Part shown: positions 55,115 to 63,091 of the stretch, piece by piece
Numbering within the stretch: the stretch's first letter is position 1
Layout of the letters: every line of letters begins with the position of its first letter
Assembly (NCBI GenBank): GCA_001664005.1
Contig: CP016093.1
Coordinates: 2,749,001 to 2,813,000, forward strand
Direction of reading: 5' to 3'
Length of the DNA stretch: 64,000 nt
DNA from: Rhizobiales bacterium NRL2
GTDB taxonomy: Bacteria; Pseudomonadota; Alphaproteobacteria; Minwuiales; Minwuiaceae
Notes under the pieces: model-generated
The model's database searches: none
What the model saw: the letters and a program-made list of their open reading frames with translations, nothing else
Told to the model about the DNA's origin: nothing
Translations under genes and position numbers: made by a program

Positions 55115-55186
55115 TCGCGCCGATTTGAGCCAGCTTGCGGGCGCGGGAGCGGAAGCCCGCTTCGAAGAAATACCGCTAAAGAGGTG
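55115..55186 (+). ncRNA. SAM-II riboswitch aptamer (with an extra internal hairpin)
   Basis: This leader closely matches the SAM-II class. P1 is CGCGC (55116-55120) with GCGCG (55141-55145), enclosing the conserved GATTTGAGCCAGCTTGC loop. The 3' conserved strand reads AAATACCGCTAAAGAGG (55168-55184), matching the class consensus around GCTAAA, with CC/GG and GCGG/CCGC pairings possible for the pseudoknot. Between P1 and that strand a 7-bp hairpin, GGAGCGG-AAGC-CCGCTTC (55146-55163), has been inserted. It senses S-adenosylmethionine and lies 150 bp upstream of metY, a known target gene of this class in alphaproteobacteria. Confidence 0.85.
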
Positions 55187-55204
55187 GTCTGCTCCGGACC
55201 GAGC

Positions 55205-55238
55205 GCCGCCCCGGGTTCAGCCGATCGGGCGGCTTTTT
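55205..55238 (+). terminator. Rho-independent terminator/attenuator in the metY leader
   Basis: GCCGCCC (55205-55211) pairs with GGGCGGC (55227-55233) and is followed by five T residues. It lies between the SAM-II aptamer and metY, which suggests premature termination when SAM is bound. Confidence 0.8.
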
Positions 55239-55332
55239 CGTCTCCACCGCCCGAACCGACGCGATCCGGGACGCGCCGTCGCCGTAACGGCCCCTCGCTG
55301 GTCCCTTGTGCTCGTGGAAAGGAGCCCCAGAG

Positions 55333-56625
55333 ATGAGCCTCGATTCGAAGAACCCGGAAACCATCGTCCTGCATGCGGGACACCGCGCCGACCCGACGAC
55401 CGGTGCGGTCGCCGTGCCGATCTACCAGACCACCTCGTACCAGTTCCAGCACACCGAGCATGCCGCGAACCTGTTCGCGCTGAAGGAGCTGGGCAACATC
55501 TACAGCCGCATCATGAACCCGACCTGCGACGCGCTGGAGCAGCGCGTGGCGGCGCTGGAAGGCGGCGCGGCCGCCCTGGCGCTGGCTTCGGGTCAGGCGG
55601 CGAGCGCCTTCGCGGTGCAGAACCTCGCCCGCGCCGGCGACAACATCGTCTCCTCGACCGACCTCTACGGCGGCACCTGGAACCTGTTCGCCAACACTCT
55701 GAAGGACCAAGGCATCGAGGTCCGCTTCGTGGACCCCGAGGATCCGCAGGCCTTCGCCAACGCGACCGACGACCGGACCCGCGCCTATTACGCGGAGACC
55801 CTGCCCAATCCGAAGCTGAAGGTCTTCCCCATCGCCGAGGTCGCCGAGATCGGCCGCGGCTTCGGCATCCCGCTGATCATGGACAACACCGCGGCGCCCA
55901 TCCTCTGCAAGCCGTTCGAACATGGCGCGGCGGTCATCGTCTATTCGGCCACCAAGTACATCGGCGGCCACGGCACCTCCATCGGCGGCCTGCTGGTCGA
56001 TGGCGGCAATTTCGACTGGGAAGCCCACAAGGAGCGTCAGCCGGCGCTGAACACCCCCGATCCGAGCTATCATGGCGCCGTCTGGGCGGAGGCCGTGAAG
56101 CCGCTCGGTCCCATCGCCTACATCCTGAAGGCGCGGGTGACGCTGCTGCGCGACCTGGGCGCGGCGATGAGCCCGTTCAACGCCTTCCAGTTCCTGCAAG
56201 GCCTCGAGACCCTGCCGCTGCGCATGCGCGCCCACAGCGAGAACGCGGCCAAGGTCGCGGACTTTCTGAAGGGCCACGCCAAGGTGGAGAAGGTGATCTT
56301 CCCCGGCCTCCAGGACGGTGAAGCCAAACGCCGCGCCGACGCCCATCTCAAGGGCGGCTACAGCGGCCTGCTCGGCTTCGAGATCAAGGGCGGCAAGGAC
56401 GCCGGCGCGAAGTTCATCGACGGGCTGGAGCTGTTCTACCACGTCGCCAATATCGGCGACGCACGCAGCCTGGCCATCCACCCGGCGACCACTACCCACA
56501 GCCAGCTCACGCCCGAGGAGCAGACGGCCTCCGGCGTCACCGATTCCTATGTCCGCCTGTCGATCGGCATCGAGCACATCGACGACATCCTGGCCGACCT
56601 GGAACAGGCGCTGGCGAAGGCCTGA
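55333..56625 (+). CDS. metY: O-acetylhomoserine aminocarboxypropyltransferase (sulfhydrylase)
   Basis: A 430-residue PLP-dependent Cys/Met-metabolism enzyme that forms homocysteine from O-acetylhomoserine and sulfide. Motifs are IYQTTSYQFQHTEHAANLFAL, NIYSRIMNPT, ASGQAAS, the PLP-lysine segment VYSATKYIGGHGTSIGG (Lys in SATKY), and the C-terminal HPATTTHSQLTPEE, which is typical of the MetY/MetZ branch. The start at 55333 follows GGAAAGGAGCCCCAGAG. It is controlled by the SAM-II leader and by a terminator upstream. Confidence 0.93.
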   Translation: MSLDSKNPETIVLHAGHRADPTTGAVAVPIYQTTSYQFQHTEHAANLFALKELGNIYSRIMNPTCDALEQRVAALEGGAAALALASGQAASAFAVQNLARAGDNIVSSTDLYGGTWNLFANTLKDQGIEVRFVDPEDPQAFANATDDRTRAYYAETLPNPKLKVFPIAEVAEIGRGFGIPLIMDNTAAPILCKPFEHGAAVIVYSATKYIGGHGTSIGGLLVDGGNFDWEAHKERQPALNTPDPSYHGAVWAEAVKPLGPIAYILKARVTLLRDLGAAMSPFNAFQFLQGLETLPLRMRAHSENAAKVADFLKGHAKVEKVIFPGLQDGEAKRRADAHLKGGYSGLLGFEIKGGKDAGAKFIDGLELFYHVANIGDARSLAIHPATTTHSQLTPEEQTASGVTDSYVRLSIGIEHIDDILADLEQALAKA

Positions 56626-56642
56626 GCGGGCCGCGAACGCGC

Positions 56643-56672
56643 TTGACAGTTCGCCGGGTCGCCCCCTATAGA
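56643..56672 (+). promoter_or_regulatory. Promoter of tRNA-Ala
   Basis: TTGACA (56643-56648), an 18-bp spacer and TATAGA (56667-56672) form a strong promoter about 32 bp upstream of the mature tRNA. Confidence 0.7.
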
Positions 56673-56704
56673 CGGGCGGCCCGGCGGACGCCGCCGGGCC
56701 GCGT

Positions 56705-56780
<76 letters not shown>

Positions 56781-56893
56781 ATTCCTTCCCGCAATCCGAC
56801 AACGCTCGCGCCGGGCGCATGACCTGAGGGCCCGGCAACCTGCCGACGGTCGACGCCCATCGGCGCCGGCCGCATGACGCCACATGGGCGTCG

Positions 56894-58270
56894 TCAGTTC
56901 CCGGAGAACAGCAGGTCCGGCAGCCACAGCGCAATGGCCGGAAACAGCACGATCAGGAACAGTCCGAACAGCTCGACCACCGTATAGGGCCCGACCGACC
57001 AGTAGATGTCCTTCATGGTCAGGTGCCGCATGGATGGATCCGCCTGCGTCACCGATCTGAGATAGAACAGGTTGAAGCCGAATGGCGGCGTCATGTAGCT
57101 GATTTCCATCATCACGACGAAGAGGATGCCGAACCACACCGGATCGAATCCGTGCGCGTTCACCAGCGGCAGGAAGACCGGCAGCGTGATCAGCATGATC
57201 CCCACCGGGTCCAGCACCATGCCGAGGAAGAACAGCACGACCATCATGAACAGCAGGGCGCCCCAACGGCCGCCCGGGATCTGCTCGGTCAGATGCGTGA
57301 TGAAACTCTCCGCGCCCATCGCGGTATAGGCCGTGGAATAGGCGTGCGCCGCGAAGACGATCCAGGTGATCAGCGTGGTGAGACGGAAGGTCCGGATGGC
57401 GGCTTCCCTCACCAGCCGGGTATTCAGCTTGCGGTTGACCGCGCTGGCGACCAGAGCGCCGAGCACGCCGACCGCCGCCGCTTCCGTGACCGTCGCGAGA
57501 CCCGAAAAGATTGCCCCGAGCACCATCACGATGATCATGATGGGCAGCAGCACGGACCTGAGGGCGTGGAGTTTCTCGGGCCAGGTCCCGCGGTCCTCGA
57601 CCGGCAGCGAGGGACCCAGCTTCGGCTGGAACCAGCAGCGGATGCCGATATAGGCGGATACGAGCACGAACAGCAGCAACCCGGGGCCGACGCCGGCCGC
57701 GAACAGCTTGCCGATCGAGACTTCCGTGATCAGGGCGTAGAGCACCATCAGGATCGACGGCGGAATCAGGATGCCCCAGCCGCCGCCCGCATTGATCGCG
57801 CCCAGCGCCAGCCGCGCGTCATAGCCGCGCGACAGCATCTGCGGCAGGGCGATGGTCCCCATGGTCACCACGGCGGCGCCTGAGATGCCGGACATCGCCG
57901 CGAAGATGGTGCAGATCAGAACGGTGCCGACGGCCAGGCCGCCGCGCAGACCGCCCCACCAGAGATGCATCATGCGGTAGAGGTCGTGAGCAACGCCCGA
58001 TCGTTCCAGCACCATGGCCATGAAGACGTAGAGCGGGATCGCGATGAGCGATGACGTCTCCATCAGGTCCCAAATCTTCGACGCCACCAGATAGAGGCCG
58101 TCGGAGGACGGGTTCGCCTGAAACTCGGCGAAGATGAAAATGACGCTGAGGCCGCCCAGCACGAAGGTCAGCGGCACGCCCAGCAGGATGAACAGGAACA
58201 GAAGGCCGAAGAAGAGGACGGTCTTCCACTCGATGGCCATGGCCGCATAGGCCACAACGAATTCAGACAT
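56894..58270 (-). CDS. dctM: TRAP transporter large permease (DctM family), second system
   Basis: A 458-residue polytopic membrane protein. It shows FAAMSGISGAAVVTMGTIALPQM, GWGILIPPSILMVLYALITEVSIGKLF, TVTEAAAVGVLGALVAS and ISYMTPPFGFNLFYLRSV, all typical of DctM. The ATG at 58270 overlaps the dctQ stop by 8 nt, so they are translationally coupled. It differs enough from the DctM at 1665-2963 to suggest a different substrate group, in the branch that includes mannitol/chloroaromatic-type TRAP permeases. Confidence 0.93.
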   Translation of the reverse strand: MSEFVVAYAAMAIEWKTVLFFGLLFLFILLGVPLTFVLGGLSVIFIFAEFQANPSSDGLYLVASKIWDLMETSSLIAIPLYVFMAMVLERSGVAHDLYRMMHLWWGGLRGGLAVGTVLICTIFAAMSGISGAAVVTMGTIALPQMLSRGYDARLALGAINAGGGWGILIPPSILMVLYALITEVSIGKLFAAGVGPGLLLFVLVSAYIGIRCWFQPKLGPSLPVEDRGTWPEKLHALRSVLLPIMIIVMVLGAIFSGLATVTEAAAVGVLGALVASAVNRKLNTRLVREAAIRTFRLTTLITWIVFAAHAYSTAYTAMGAESFITHLTEQIPGGRWGALLFMMVVLFFLGMVLDPVGIMLITLPVFLPLVNAHGFDPVWFGILFVVMMEISYMTPPFGFNLFYLRSVTQADPSMRHLTMKDIYWSVGPYTVVELFGLFLIVLFPAIALWLPDLLFSGN

Positions 58271-58853
58271 CGACCTTGCCCTCCGCGCCATCGGCGATCG
58301 GGCCGAAGGCGGTCTCGTCCACGTCGATGCCCATCAGGATGAACACGTCAGCGGCGAATTTCACGATGCCCTGCAGCAACAGCAATGTGGCGGCGACGAC
58401 GATCATCCATTTCGATGGCCAGAGCGGCGCTTTCCAGATGGCGAGTTCATCCACCTCCCATTGGCACCAGGGCGGGACGCCGTCAGCCATGCAGACGGAC
58501 TGCGCGGCCATGCCGTAGGCGTTGGGCAGCAGGACGATCAGAAAAGCGAAGAACAGGAACGAGGTCGCGATATCGACGGCCGCCTTCCGCTTCTTCGAGA
58601 AGCTGCCGTAGAACAGGTCGACATTGACGTGTTCGCGGCGGGCCAGCAGGTAGCCGCCGCCGATGATGGCGTACACGCCGAAAATCAGCCGCGAGGCCTG
58701 CTGCGACCAGGAAATCGGCGCGCCGACCACCTTGCGCATGATGACGTCCGCCAGCAGCAGGACGAACAGGATCAGGACCGCCCAGTTGACCACCCTGGCA
58801 ATCCAGAGATTGGTCGTCGTGATCGTCCGGGCGATCGCCGTGATGGCGCCCAT
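58263..58853 (-). CDS. dctQ: TRAP transporter small permease (DctQ family), second system
   Basis: A 196-residue membrane subunit with four hydrophobic helices (WIARVVNWAVLILFVLLLADVIM; LIFGVYAIIGGGYLLAR; a third centred on TSFLFFAFLIVLL; WMIVVAATLLLLQGIVKF). REHVNVDLFY is the conserved cytoplasmic motif region. A GTG at 58865 is an alternative start. It lies 123 bp downstream of dctP, with an intercistronic hairpin between, and overlaps dctM. Confidence 0.88.
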   Translation of the reverse strand: MGAITAIARTITTTNLWIARVVNWAVLILFVLLLADVIMRKVVGAPISWSQQASRLIFGVYAIIGGGYLLARREHVNVDLFYGSFSKKRKAAVDIATSFLFFAFLIVLLPNAYGMAAQSVCMADGVPPWCQWEVDELAIWKAPLWPSKWMIVVAATLLLLQGIVKFAADVFILMGIDVDETAFGPIADGAEGKVDV

Positions 58854-58948
58854 GTGACTATCCACTCAATTCAGGATCGGAACTTCCGCACGACCGGTCG
58901 CCCGGAATCGGCCCGGAACTCCGGCCGGGGAAGGACGCAGGCGCCGGG

Positions 58949-58970
58949 GCCGGGGGTTCCCTGCCCCGGC
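58949..58970 (-). terminator. Intercistronic stem-loop between dctP and dctQ (possible partial terminator)
   Basis: GCCGGGG (58949-58955) and CCCCGGC (58964-58970) can pair around an 8-nt loop inside the 123-bp dctP-dctQ gap. It lacks a clear T tract, so it may act as an RNA-stability element that keeps binding-protein levels above permease levels. Confidence 0.45.
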
Positions 58971-58988
58971 TCCCGGCAGATGTCGCGG

Positions 58989-60035
58989 TCAGGCGTAGCC
59001 CAGCACCTTGAGGAACTCGACCAGCATCTCGGTGCCCTTCGCGGCGTTGCCGCCCTTGGCCCGCTCCTCTTCCAGGATGGCGCGCGACGCCTCGGCGAAC
59101 TTGTCCAGCACACCCTGGGGGAACTGCTTCACCTTGACGCCGTGCTCGGCGATGCCGGCGGCCAGAGCCGTCATTTCCTTGTACTGATACTCGGCGCAGC
59201 GCTTCCAGAAGCGCGTCTCCAGATGCATCATCAGCGTGAAGCGCAGATCCTCGGGCAGCGCGTCGATCGCCGCCTTGTTCATGATCAGCGTATCCATGGC
59301 GATGCCCATGGTTGGCTTCATGTGGAACTTGGCGACTTCCCACAACGACATGGACTGGGCGCCCTGCGCCGCGCCCCAGTGGGCGCCGTCGACCACGCCG
59401 GAAGCCAGCGACTGGTAGAGCTCGGGTCCGGCGACGTACTGCGGTGCAGCGCCAGCGGCCTCCAGGTACTTCAGATAGGAACCCGAAGAGCGGAGCTTCA
59501 TGGCGGAGAAGTCGCTGGCCTCGGAGATCTCCTTCGAGACCACCAGTTCGGTCGGATAGACCTTCTCGGCGCGGCTGACGACACCGTGATAGGCCAGTTC
59601 CTCGTTGAACATGGCCTCTGCGCCCATGTTCTTCAGATAGTACTGGAACTCCCAGGGCTCGCGGAACGTGCCCGGCACGCCAAGGCAGAGACCGGCCATA
59701 GGCGCCTCGCCCAGAACGTAGCCCGGCGAGAGGGTGCCCATCTCGACCACGCCCTTCTTGACGATCTGGAAGATCTCGGCGCCCTTGGCGAATTCGCCCG
59801 CGCCATGAAGTTCGAGGGTAAAGCGGCCGTTGGTGATCTCCGCCAGTTCGTCGGCGATGACCTGCAGACTGTCGCCATAGGAGGCCGACGCCTTCGGCCA
59901 GTGCGACTGCACCTTCCAGACGACTTTTTCCTGCGCGCGGGCCGAACCCGACCCGATGATGGCAGGCGCCGCGGCCAGCGCCGCGCCTCCCAGAAGCGCC
60001 TTGCGGCGGGACAGTCCGGTCTTCTTCTCGGTCAT
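58989..60035 (-). CDS. dctP: TRAP transporter substrate-binding protein with Tat signal (DctP family)
   Basis: A 348-residue periplasmic receptor. The N-terminus has a twin-arginine signal (LSRRKALLGGAALAAAPAI, cleavage after SARA), so it is exported folded. It continues WKVQSHWPKASASYGDSLQ and has the MKLRSSGS segment with the conserved ligand Arg, plus LASGVVDGAHWGAAQGAQSM. The start follows GAGGGAGGTATCTC. TRAP receptors with Tat signals often belong to the branch that binds 2-oxo acids or aromatic acids as dimers. It is the first gene of dctP-dctQ-dctM. Confidence 0.92.
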   Translation of the reverse strand: MTEKKTGLSRRKALLGGAALAAAPAIIGSGSARAQEKVVWKVQSHWPKASASYGDSLQVIADELAEITNGRFTLELHGAGEFAKGAEIFQIVKKGVVEMGTLSPGYVLGEAPMAGLCLGVPGTFREPWEFQYYLKNMGAEAMFNEELAYHGVVSRAEKVYPTELVVSKEISEASDFSAMKLRSSGSYLKYLEAAGAAPQYVAGPELYQSLASGVVDGAHWGAAQGAQSMSLWEVAKFHMKPTMGIAMDTLIMNKAAIDALPEDLRFTLMMHLETRFWKRCAEYQYKEMTALAAGIAEHGVKVKQFPQGVLDKFAEASRAILEEERAKGGNAAKGTEMLVEFLKVLGYA

Positions 60036-60280
60036 GAGATACCTCCCTCGATATTCCGCGAGAGCCGGCCCGTCCGGCAGCCGCGATGCACAATCATTTC
60101 TGATTCTTCATTCTTCCCAACATGATGACCACGTCCGAAGGGCGGGGCAATCGGTAAAACGCATGAAGGCAGGTACCGATCTCGGCGCGGCGCCGCACTC
60201 GTGTACCGCGCCCTTCCAGACTAGTCTCGACGCTACCGCGCGATTCATTGTCGTTCGCGGTCGGGACGAGGGGGATACAG

Positions 60281-61162
60281 GTGGACATCTTCATTCAGCT
60301 TCTGCCGCTGGCGCTGGCGATCATCATGCTCTCGCTGGGGCTGGGACTCACGGTGGCCGATTTCGCCCGCGTGCTCACCGCGCCACGCGCTTTCGTCATC
60401 GGCCTGATCTCCCAGGTCGTGGCCATCCCGCTCGTCGCCTGGGTGCTGGCGAGTCTTGCCGGCCTGCCGCCGGCGCTGGCCGTGGGCGTCATGATCCTGG
60501 CCCTCTGCCCGGGCGGCGTGACCTCGAACGTGCTGACCCGGTTCGCGCGCGGCGACCTGGCGCTCTCGATCTCGCTGACCGGCCTTGTGAGCCTGCTCTC
60601 GGTGCTGACCGTGCCGGTTCTCGCGGCCTTCTTCGCCGATCATTTCATGGGCCTCGATGCGCCAGCGATCGACGTCACCGCGCTTGGCCTCGCCATGTTC
60701 GCAATGACCGCGGTACCGGTGACGATCGGCATGACCGTGCGGCGCTTCGCGCCCGGCTTCAGCGGCCGCGTCGAAGGCCCGCTCTCGGTGCTGGCGCTGG
60801 TGCTGTTCGTCCTCATTGTCATCGGCGCCATCGTGCTGAACTGGGGCCTGCTGGTGGAAAACCTGCCGAAGCTCGGCCCGTCGCTGGTCGCGCTCAACGT
60901 CATCCTGCTGGCGATCGGCCTGGGCCTCGCACGCCTCGCCGGCCTGTCGCAGCGCCAGGGCACCGCCATCGCCATCGAGACCGGGATCCAGAATTCCACG
61001 CTGGGCATCACCGTGGGCTCGCTGATCGTGGAGCAGGCCTCGGGGCTGCCGCCCTTCAGCCTGCCGTCAGGCGTCTACGGTCTGACCATGTACGCCGTGG
61101 CGCTGCCCTTCATCTTCTGGCGCCGCGCCGGTCAGCGGAAGGCAGCGCCGCTCAGCCCCTGA
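60281..61162 (+). CDS. BASS family transporter (bile acid:sodium symporter-like)
   Basis: A 293-residue membrane protein with nine or ten helices. LTVADFARVLTAPRAFVIGLISQVVAIPLVAW and the ALCPGGVTSNVLTRFARGDLALSISLT motif (PGG-sodium site) define the BASS family, and GIQNSTLGITVG forms the second crossover. A GTG start at 60281 is favoured because GGGGATACAG precedes it; a TTG farther upstream is possible. Its 3' end overlaps that of the converging racemase gene by 11 bp. The substrate, probably an organic anion, is unknown. Confidence 0.87.
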   Translation: MDIFIQLLPLALAIIMLSLGLGLTVADFARVLTAPRAFVIGLISQVVAIPLVAWVLASLAGLPPALAVGVMILALCPGGVTSNVLTRFARGDLALSISLTGLVSLLSVLTVPVLAAFFADHFMGLDAPAIDVTALGLAMFAMTAVPVTIGMTVRRFAPGFSGRVEGPLSVLALVLFVLIVIGAIVLNWGLLVENLPKLGPSLVALNVILLAIGLGLARLAGLSQRQGTAIAIETGIQNSTLGITVGSLIVEQASGLPPFSLPSGVYGLTMYAVALPFIFWRRAGQRKAAPLSP

Positions 61163-61904
61163 GCCCCACCCCGGCGAGACAGCCGAGACTTTCCACCCGG
61201 TCCTCGACGCCGGCCAGCCGGAGCAGGTGCCAGGCCAGCACCTGATTACTGGCGAGTGCCGGCTTGCCCAGCGCTGCTTCCGCCTCGGCCAGGACGTCGA
61301 CGGCGCGGAGATTGGTGCAGGAGGCGAAGACCGCCTCCACCGCGTCCGCGCCGCCGATCGCGGTCATCGCCTCGACGATCGACGGCTTCGCGATGCGCGC
61401 GACCAGCCGTTCCTCCTTCTGGCCGAAGCTGCCGAAGGCGGCGACGCCGACGCCATGATCCTCCAGCGCGACGCGGAGCGAGTCCGAGACATCCTCGACA
61501 TAGGGACTGACCAGCCCGAGACGCCTGACGCCCAGCGCATCGCAGGCGGCCTTCAGCGCCGTCAGCGGATTGGTGACCGGCGTGCCGGGATGCGAGGCGG
61601 CGATCATGCGCGCGACCTCGGCCTCGCCCAGCACGGTCGCGCCGGAGGTGCAGCCATAGGCGACGGCGTCGAGTTCCGCCGCCTGCGGCAGCAGCGCCGC
61701 GGCGTCGGGCAGGGTCTCGCGCATGGTGCGGATGGTCTCGGCGGTGAGATCGGGCGAGCTCGGCACCCGGCTGTGGAACAGCGCCACGTCGCCCGGCAGC
61801 AGGCGGCGGAAGTCGCGCTCGATGGTCTCGTCGATGGAGAGCAGGATCAGTCCCAGCGCGGCGCGTCGCGGCGGCGCGGCCTCGACATCGTAGTCCAGCC
61901 GCAT
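61152..61904 (-). CDS. Asp/Glu racemase superfamily protein (maleate isomerase/arylmalonate decarboxylase-like)
   Basis: A 250-residue cofactor-independent racemase-fold enzyme. The two active-site cysteines are C85 (AYGCTSGATVLG) and C196 (FASCTNLRAVD), with SNQVLAWHLLRLAG near the C-terminus, as in maleate cis-trans isomerase, arylmalonate decarboxylase and EutA of ectoine catabolism. The ATG shares its A with the stop of the upstream M24 gene (TGATG), indicating translational coupling. Confidence 0.85.
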   Translation of the reverse strand: MRLDYDVEAAPPRRAALGLILLSIDETIERDFRRLLPGDVALFHSRVPSSPDLTAETIRTMRETLPDAAALLPQAAELDAVAYGCTSGATVLGEAEVARMIAASHPGTPVTNPLTALKAACDALGVRRLGLVSPYVEDVSDSLRVALEDHGVGVAAFGSFGQKEERLVARIAKPSIVEAMTAIGGADAVEAVFASCTNLRAVDVLAEAEAALGKPALASNQVLAWHLLRLAGVEDRVESLGCLAGVGLRG

Positions 61905-63091
61905 CAGCCGCCCTCCCCGATCACCGGCAGTTCCGCCGGTGCGGGCCGGGTCAGCCAGGCCGGTCCGTTCTCGCCGATGACGATGTTCTCCTCCAGCACC
62001 ATCACCCGGCCCGGACGGAAGGTCATGCCGGGCTCCAGGGTCAGCACCATGCCCGGCCGGATCACGGTCTCGTCGCCCGGCCGGTGGGACGGCCACTCGG
62101 TAAGCTGCATGCCGAGCCCGTGACCCAAGCGCCCGACATCGTTGCCGAGCGCCCCGCCCCGCTCCAACACCGCCTGCATGGCCTGGAAGAGTCCGGCGCA
62201 GGTAACGCCCGGCCGCGCCGCCGCGAAGCCGGCGTCGACGGCGGCCCGGACGGTGGCGTAGGCGCGGCGCGCATCGTCGTCGGCCTGCCCGAAGGCGTAG
62301 TTGCGGTCGAAATCGCAGTAGTAGCCGTCGAAGGTCGCACCGGTGTCCAGCATCAGCACGTCGCCCGGCTCTGTTCGCCGCTCGCTCGGCGGGGAGATGA
62401 TGTCGCCGACCCCGCCCGGGGCCGCGCCGCCCACCAGATAAGGCACGTCGTCGGCGCCGCGCTGCAGGCATTCGATCCGGAACGCGCGGAAGATCTCCGC
62501 CTCGCTCATGCCCGTGGTCACGAAACCGGGCAACGCCTCGAAGACGTCGGAGACGAGAGCGCAGATATGGGCGATCTTCCCGATCTCGGCCGGCGACTTG
62601 ACCATGCGCAGTTCGCGCACGACCGCCCCTGCGTCCACGAAGGCGCAATCCTCCAGTCCGGCCACGAGACGGGTGTGATCGGCGAGCGGCATTCGGAGAT
62701 GCGTCTCCGGACCCATCGGTACGCCGATCCGCGCCCTCGGCCCGGCCAGTTCCCGCACCGCCTCGGCCAGCAGGGTCACGCCCTCGTCCTCGGGCCGGGG
62801 CGAGGGCCAGCTGCGGACGTCGTCCAGCCAGGTCCGGGCCAGGCATTCCGCGCCGATAGAGGGGACCACGGCGACGGGCTTGCCCGCGGCCGGCACCAGC
62901 AGGAACCAGGGCCGTGTCGGACTCTGCCAGAACTGGGTGAGAAAGCCGGAAAAATAGCGGAACTCGGGCTCGGTCGTGAACAGCAGGATGTCGATGCCCG
63001 CTGCCGCCATCAGCGCCTGAGCGCGGGCGGTCCGCGCCGCCAGCTCGTCGGGCGCAAAGCCGCGCTCGGGTTCCTGCCGGCGCTCAGCCAT
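61904..63091 (-). CDS. M24 family metallopeptidase-like protein (Xaa-Pro peptidase/ectoine-hydrolase-like)
   Basis: A 395-residue protein with an N-terminal creatinase-like domain (RAQALMAAAGIDILLFTTEPEFRYFSGF) and the C-terminal pita-bread fold. All five metal ligands of the M24 family are present: D (MLDTGAT), D (YYCDFDRN), H (LGHGLGMQL), E (LTLEPGM) and E (VLEENIV). Such proteins include aminopeptidase P and the ectoine hydrolase DoeA/EutD, which has the same size. It overlaps the upstream lyase gene and the downstream racemase gene, so this is a tight operon. Confidence 0.88.
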   Translation of the reverse strand: MAERRQEPERGFAPDELAARTARAQALMAAAGIDILLFTTEPEFRYFSGFLTQFWQSPTRPWFLLVPAAGKPVAVVPSIGAECLARTWLDDVRSWPSPRPEDEGVTLLAEAVRELAGPRARIGVPMGPETHLRMPLADHTRLVAGLEDCAFVDAGAVVRELRMVKSPAEIGKIAHICALVSDVFEALPGFVTTGMSEAEIFRAFRIECLQRGADDVPYLVGGAAPGGVGDIISPPSERRTEPGDVLMLDTGATFDGYYCDFDRNYAFGQADDDARRAYATVRAAVDAGFAAARPGVTCAGLFQAMQAVLERGGALGNDVGRLGHGLGMQLTEWPSHRPGDETVIRPGMVLTLEPGMTFRPGRVMVLEENIVIGENGPAWLTRPAPAELPVIGEGG

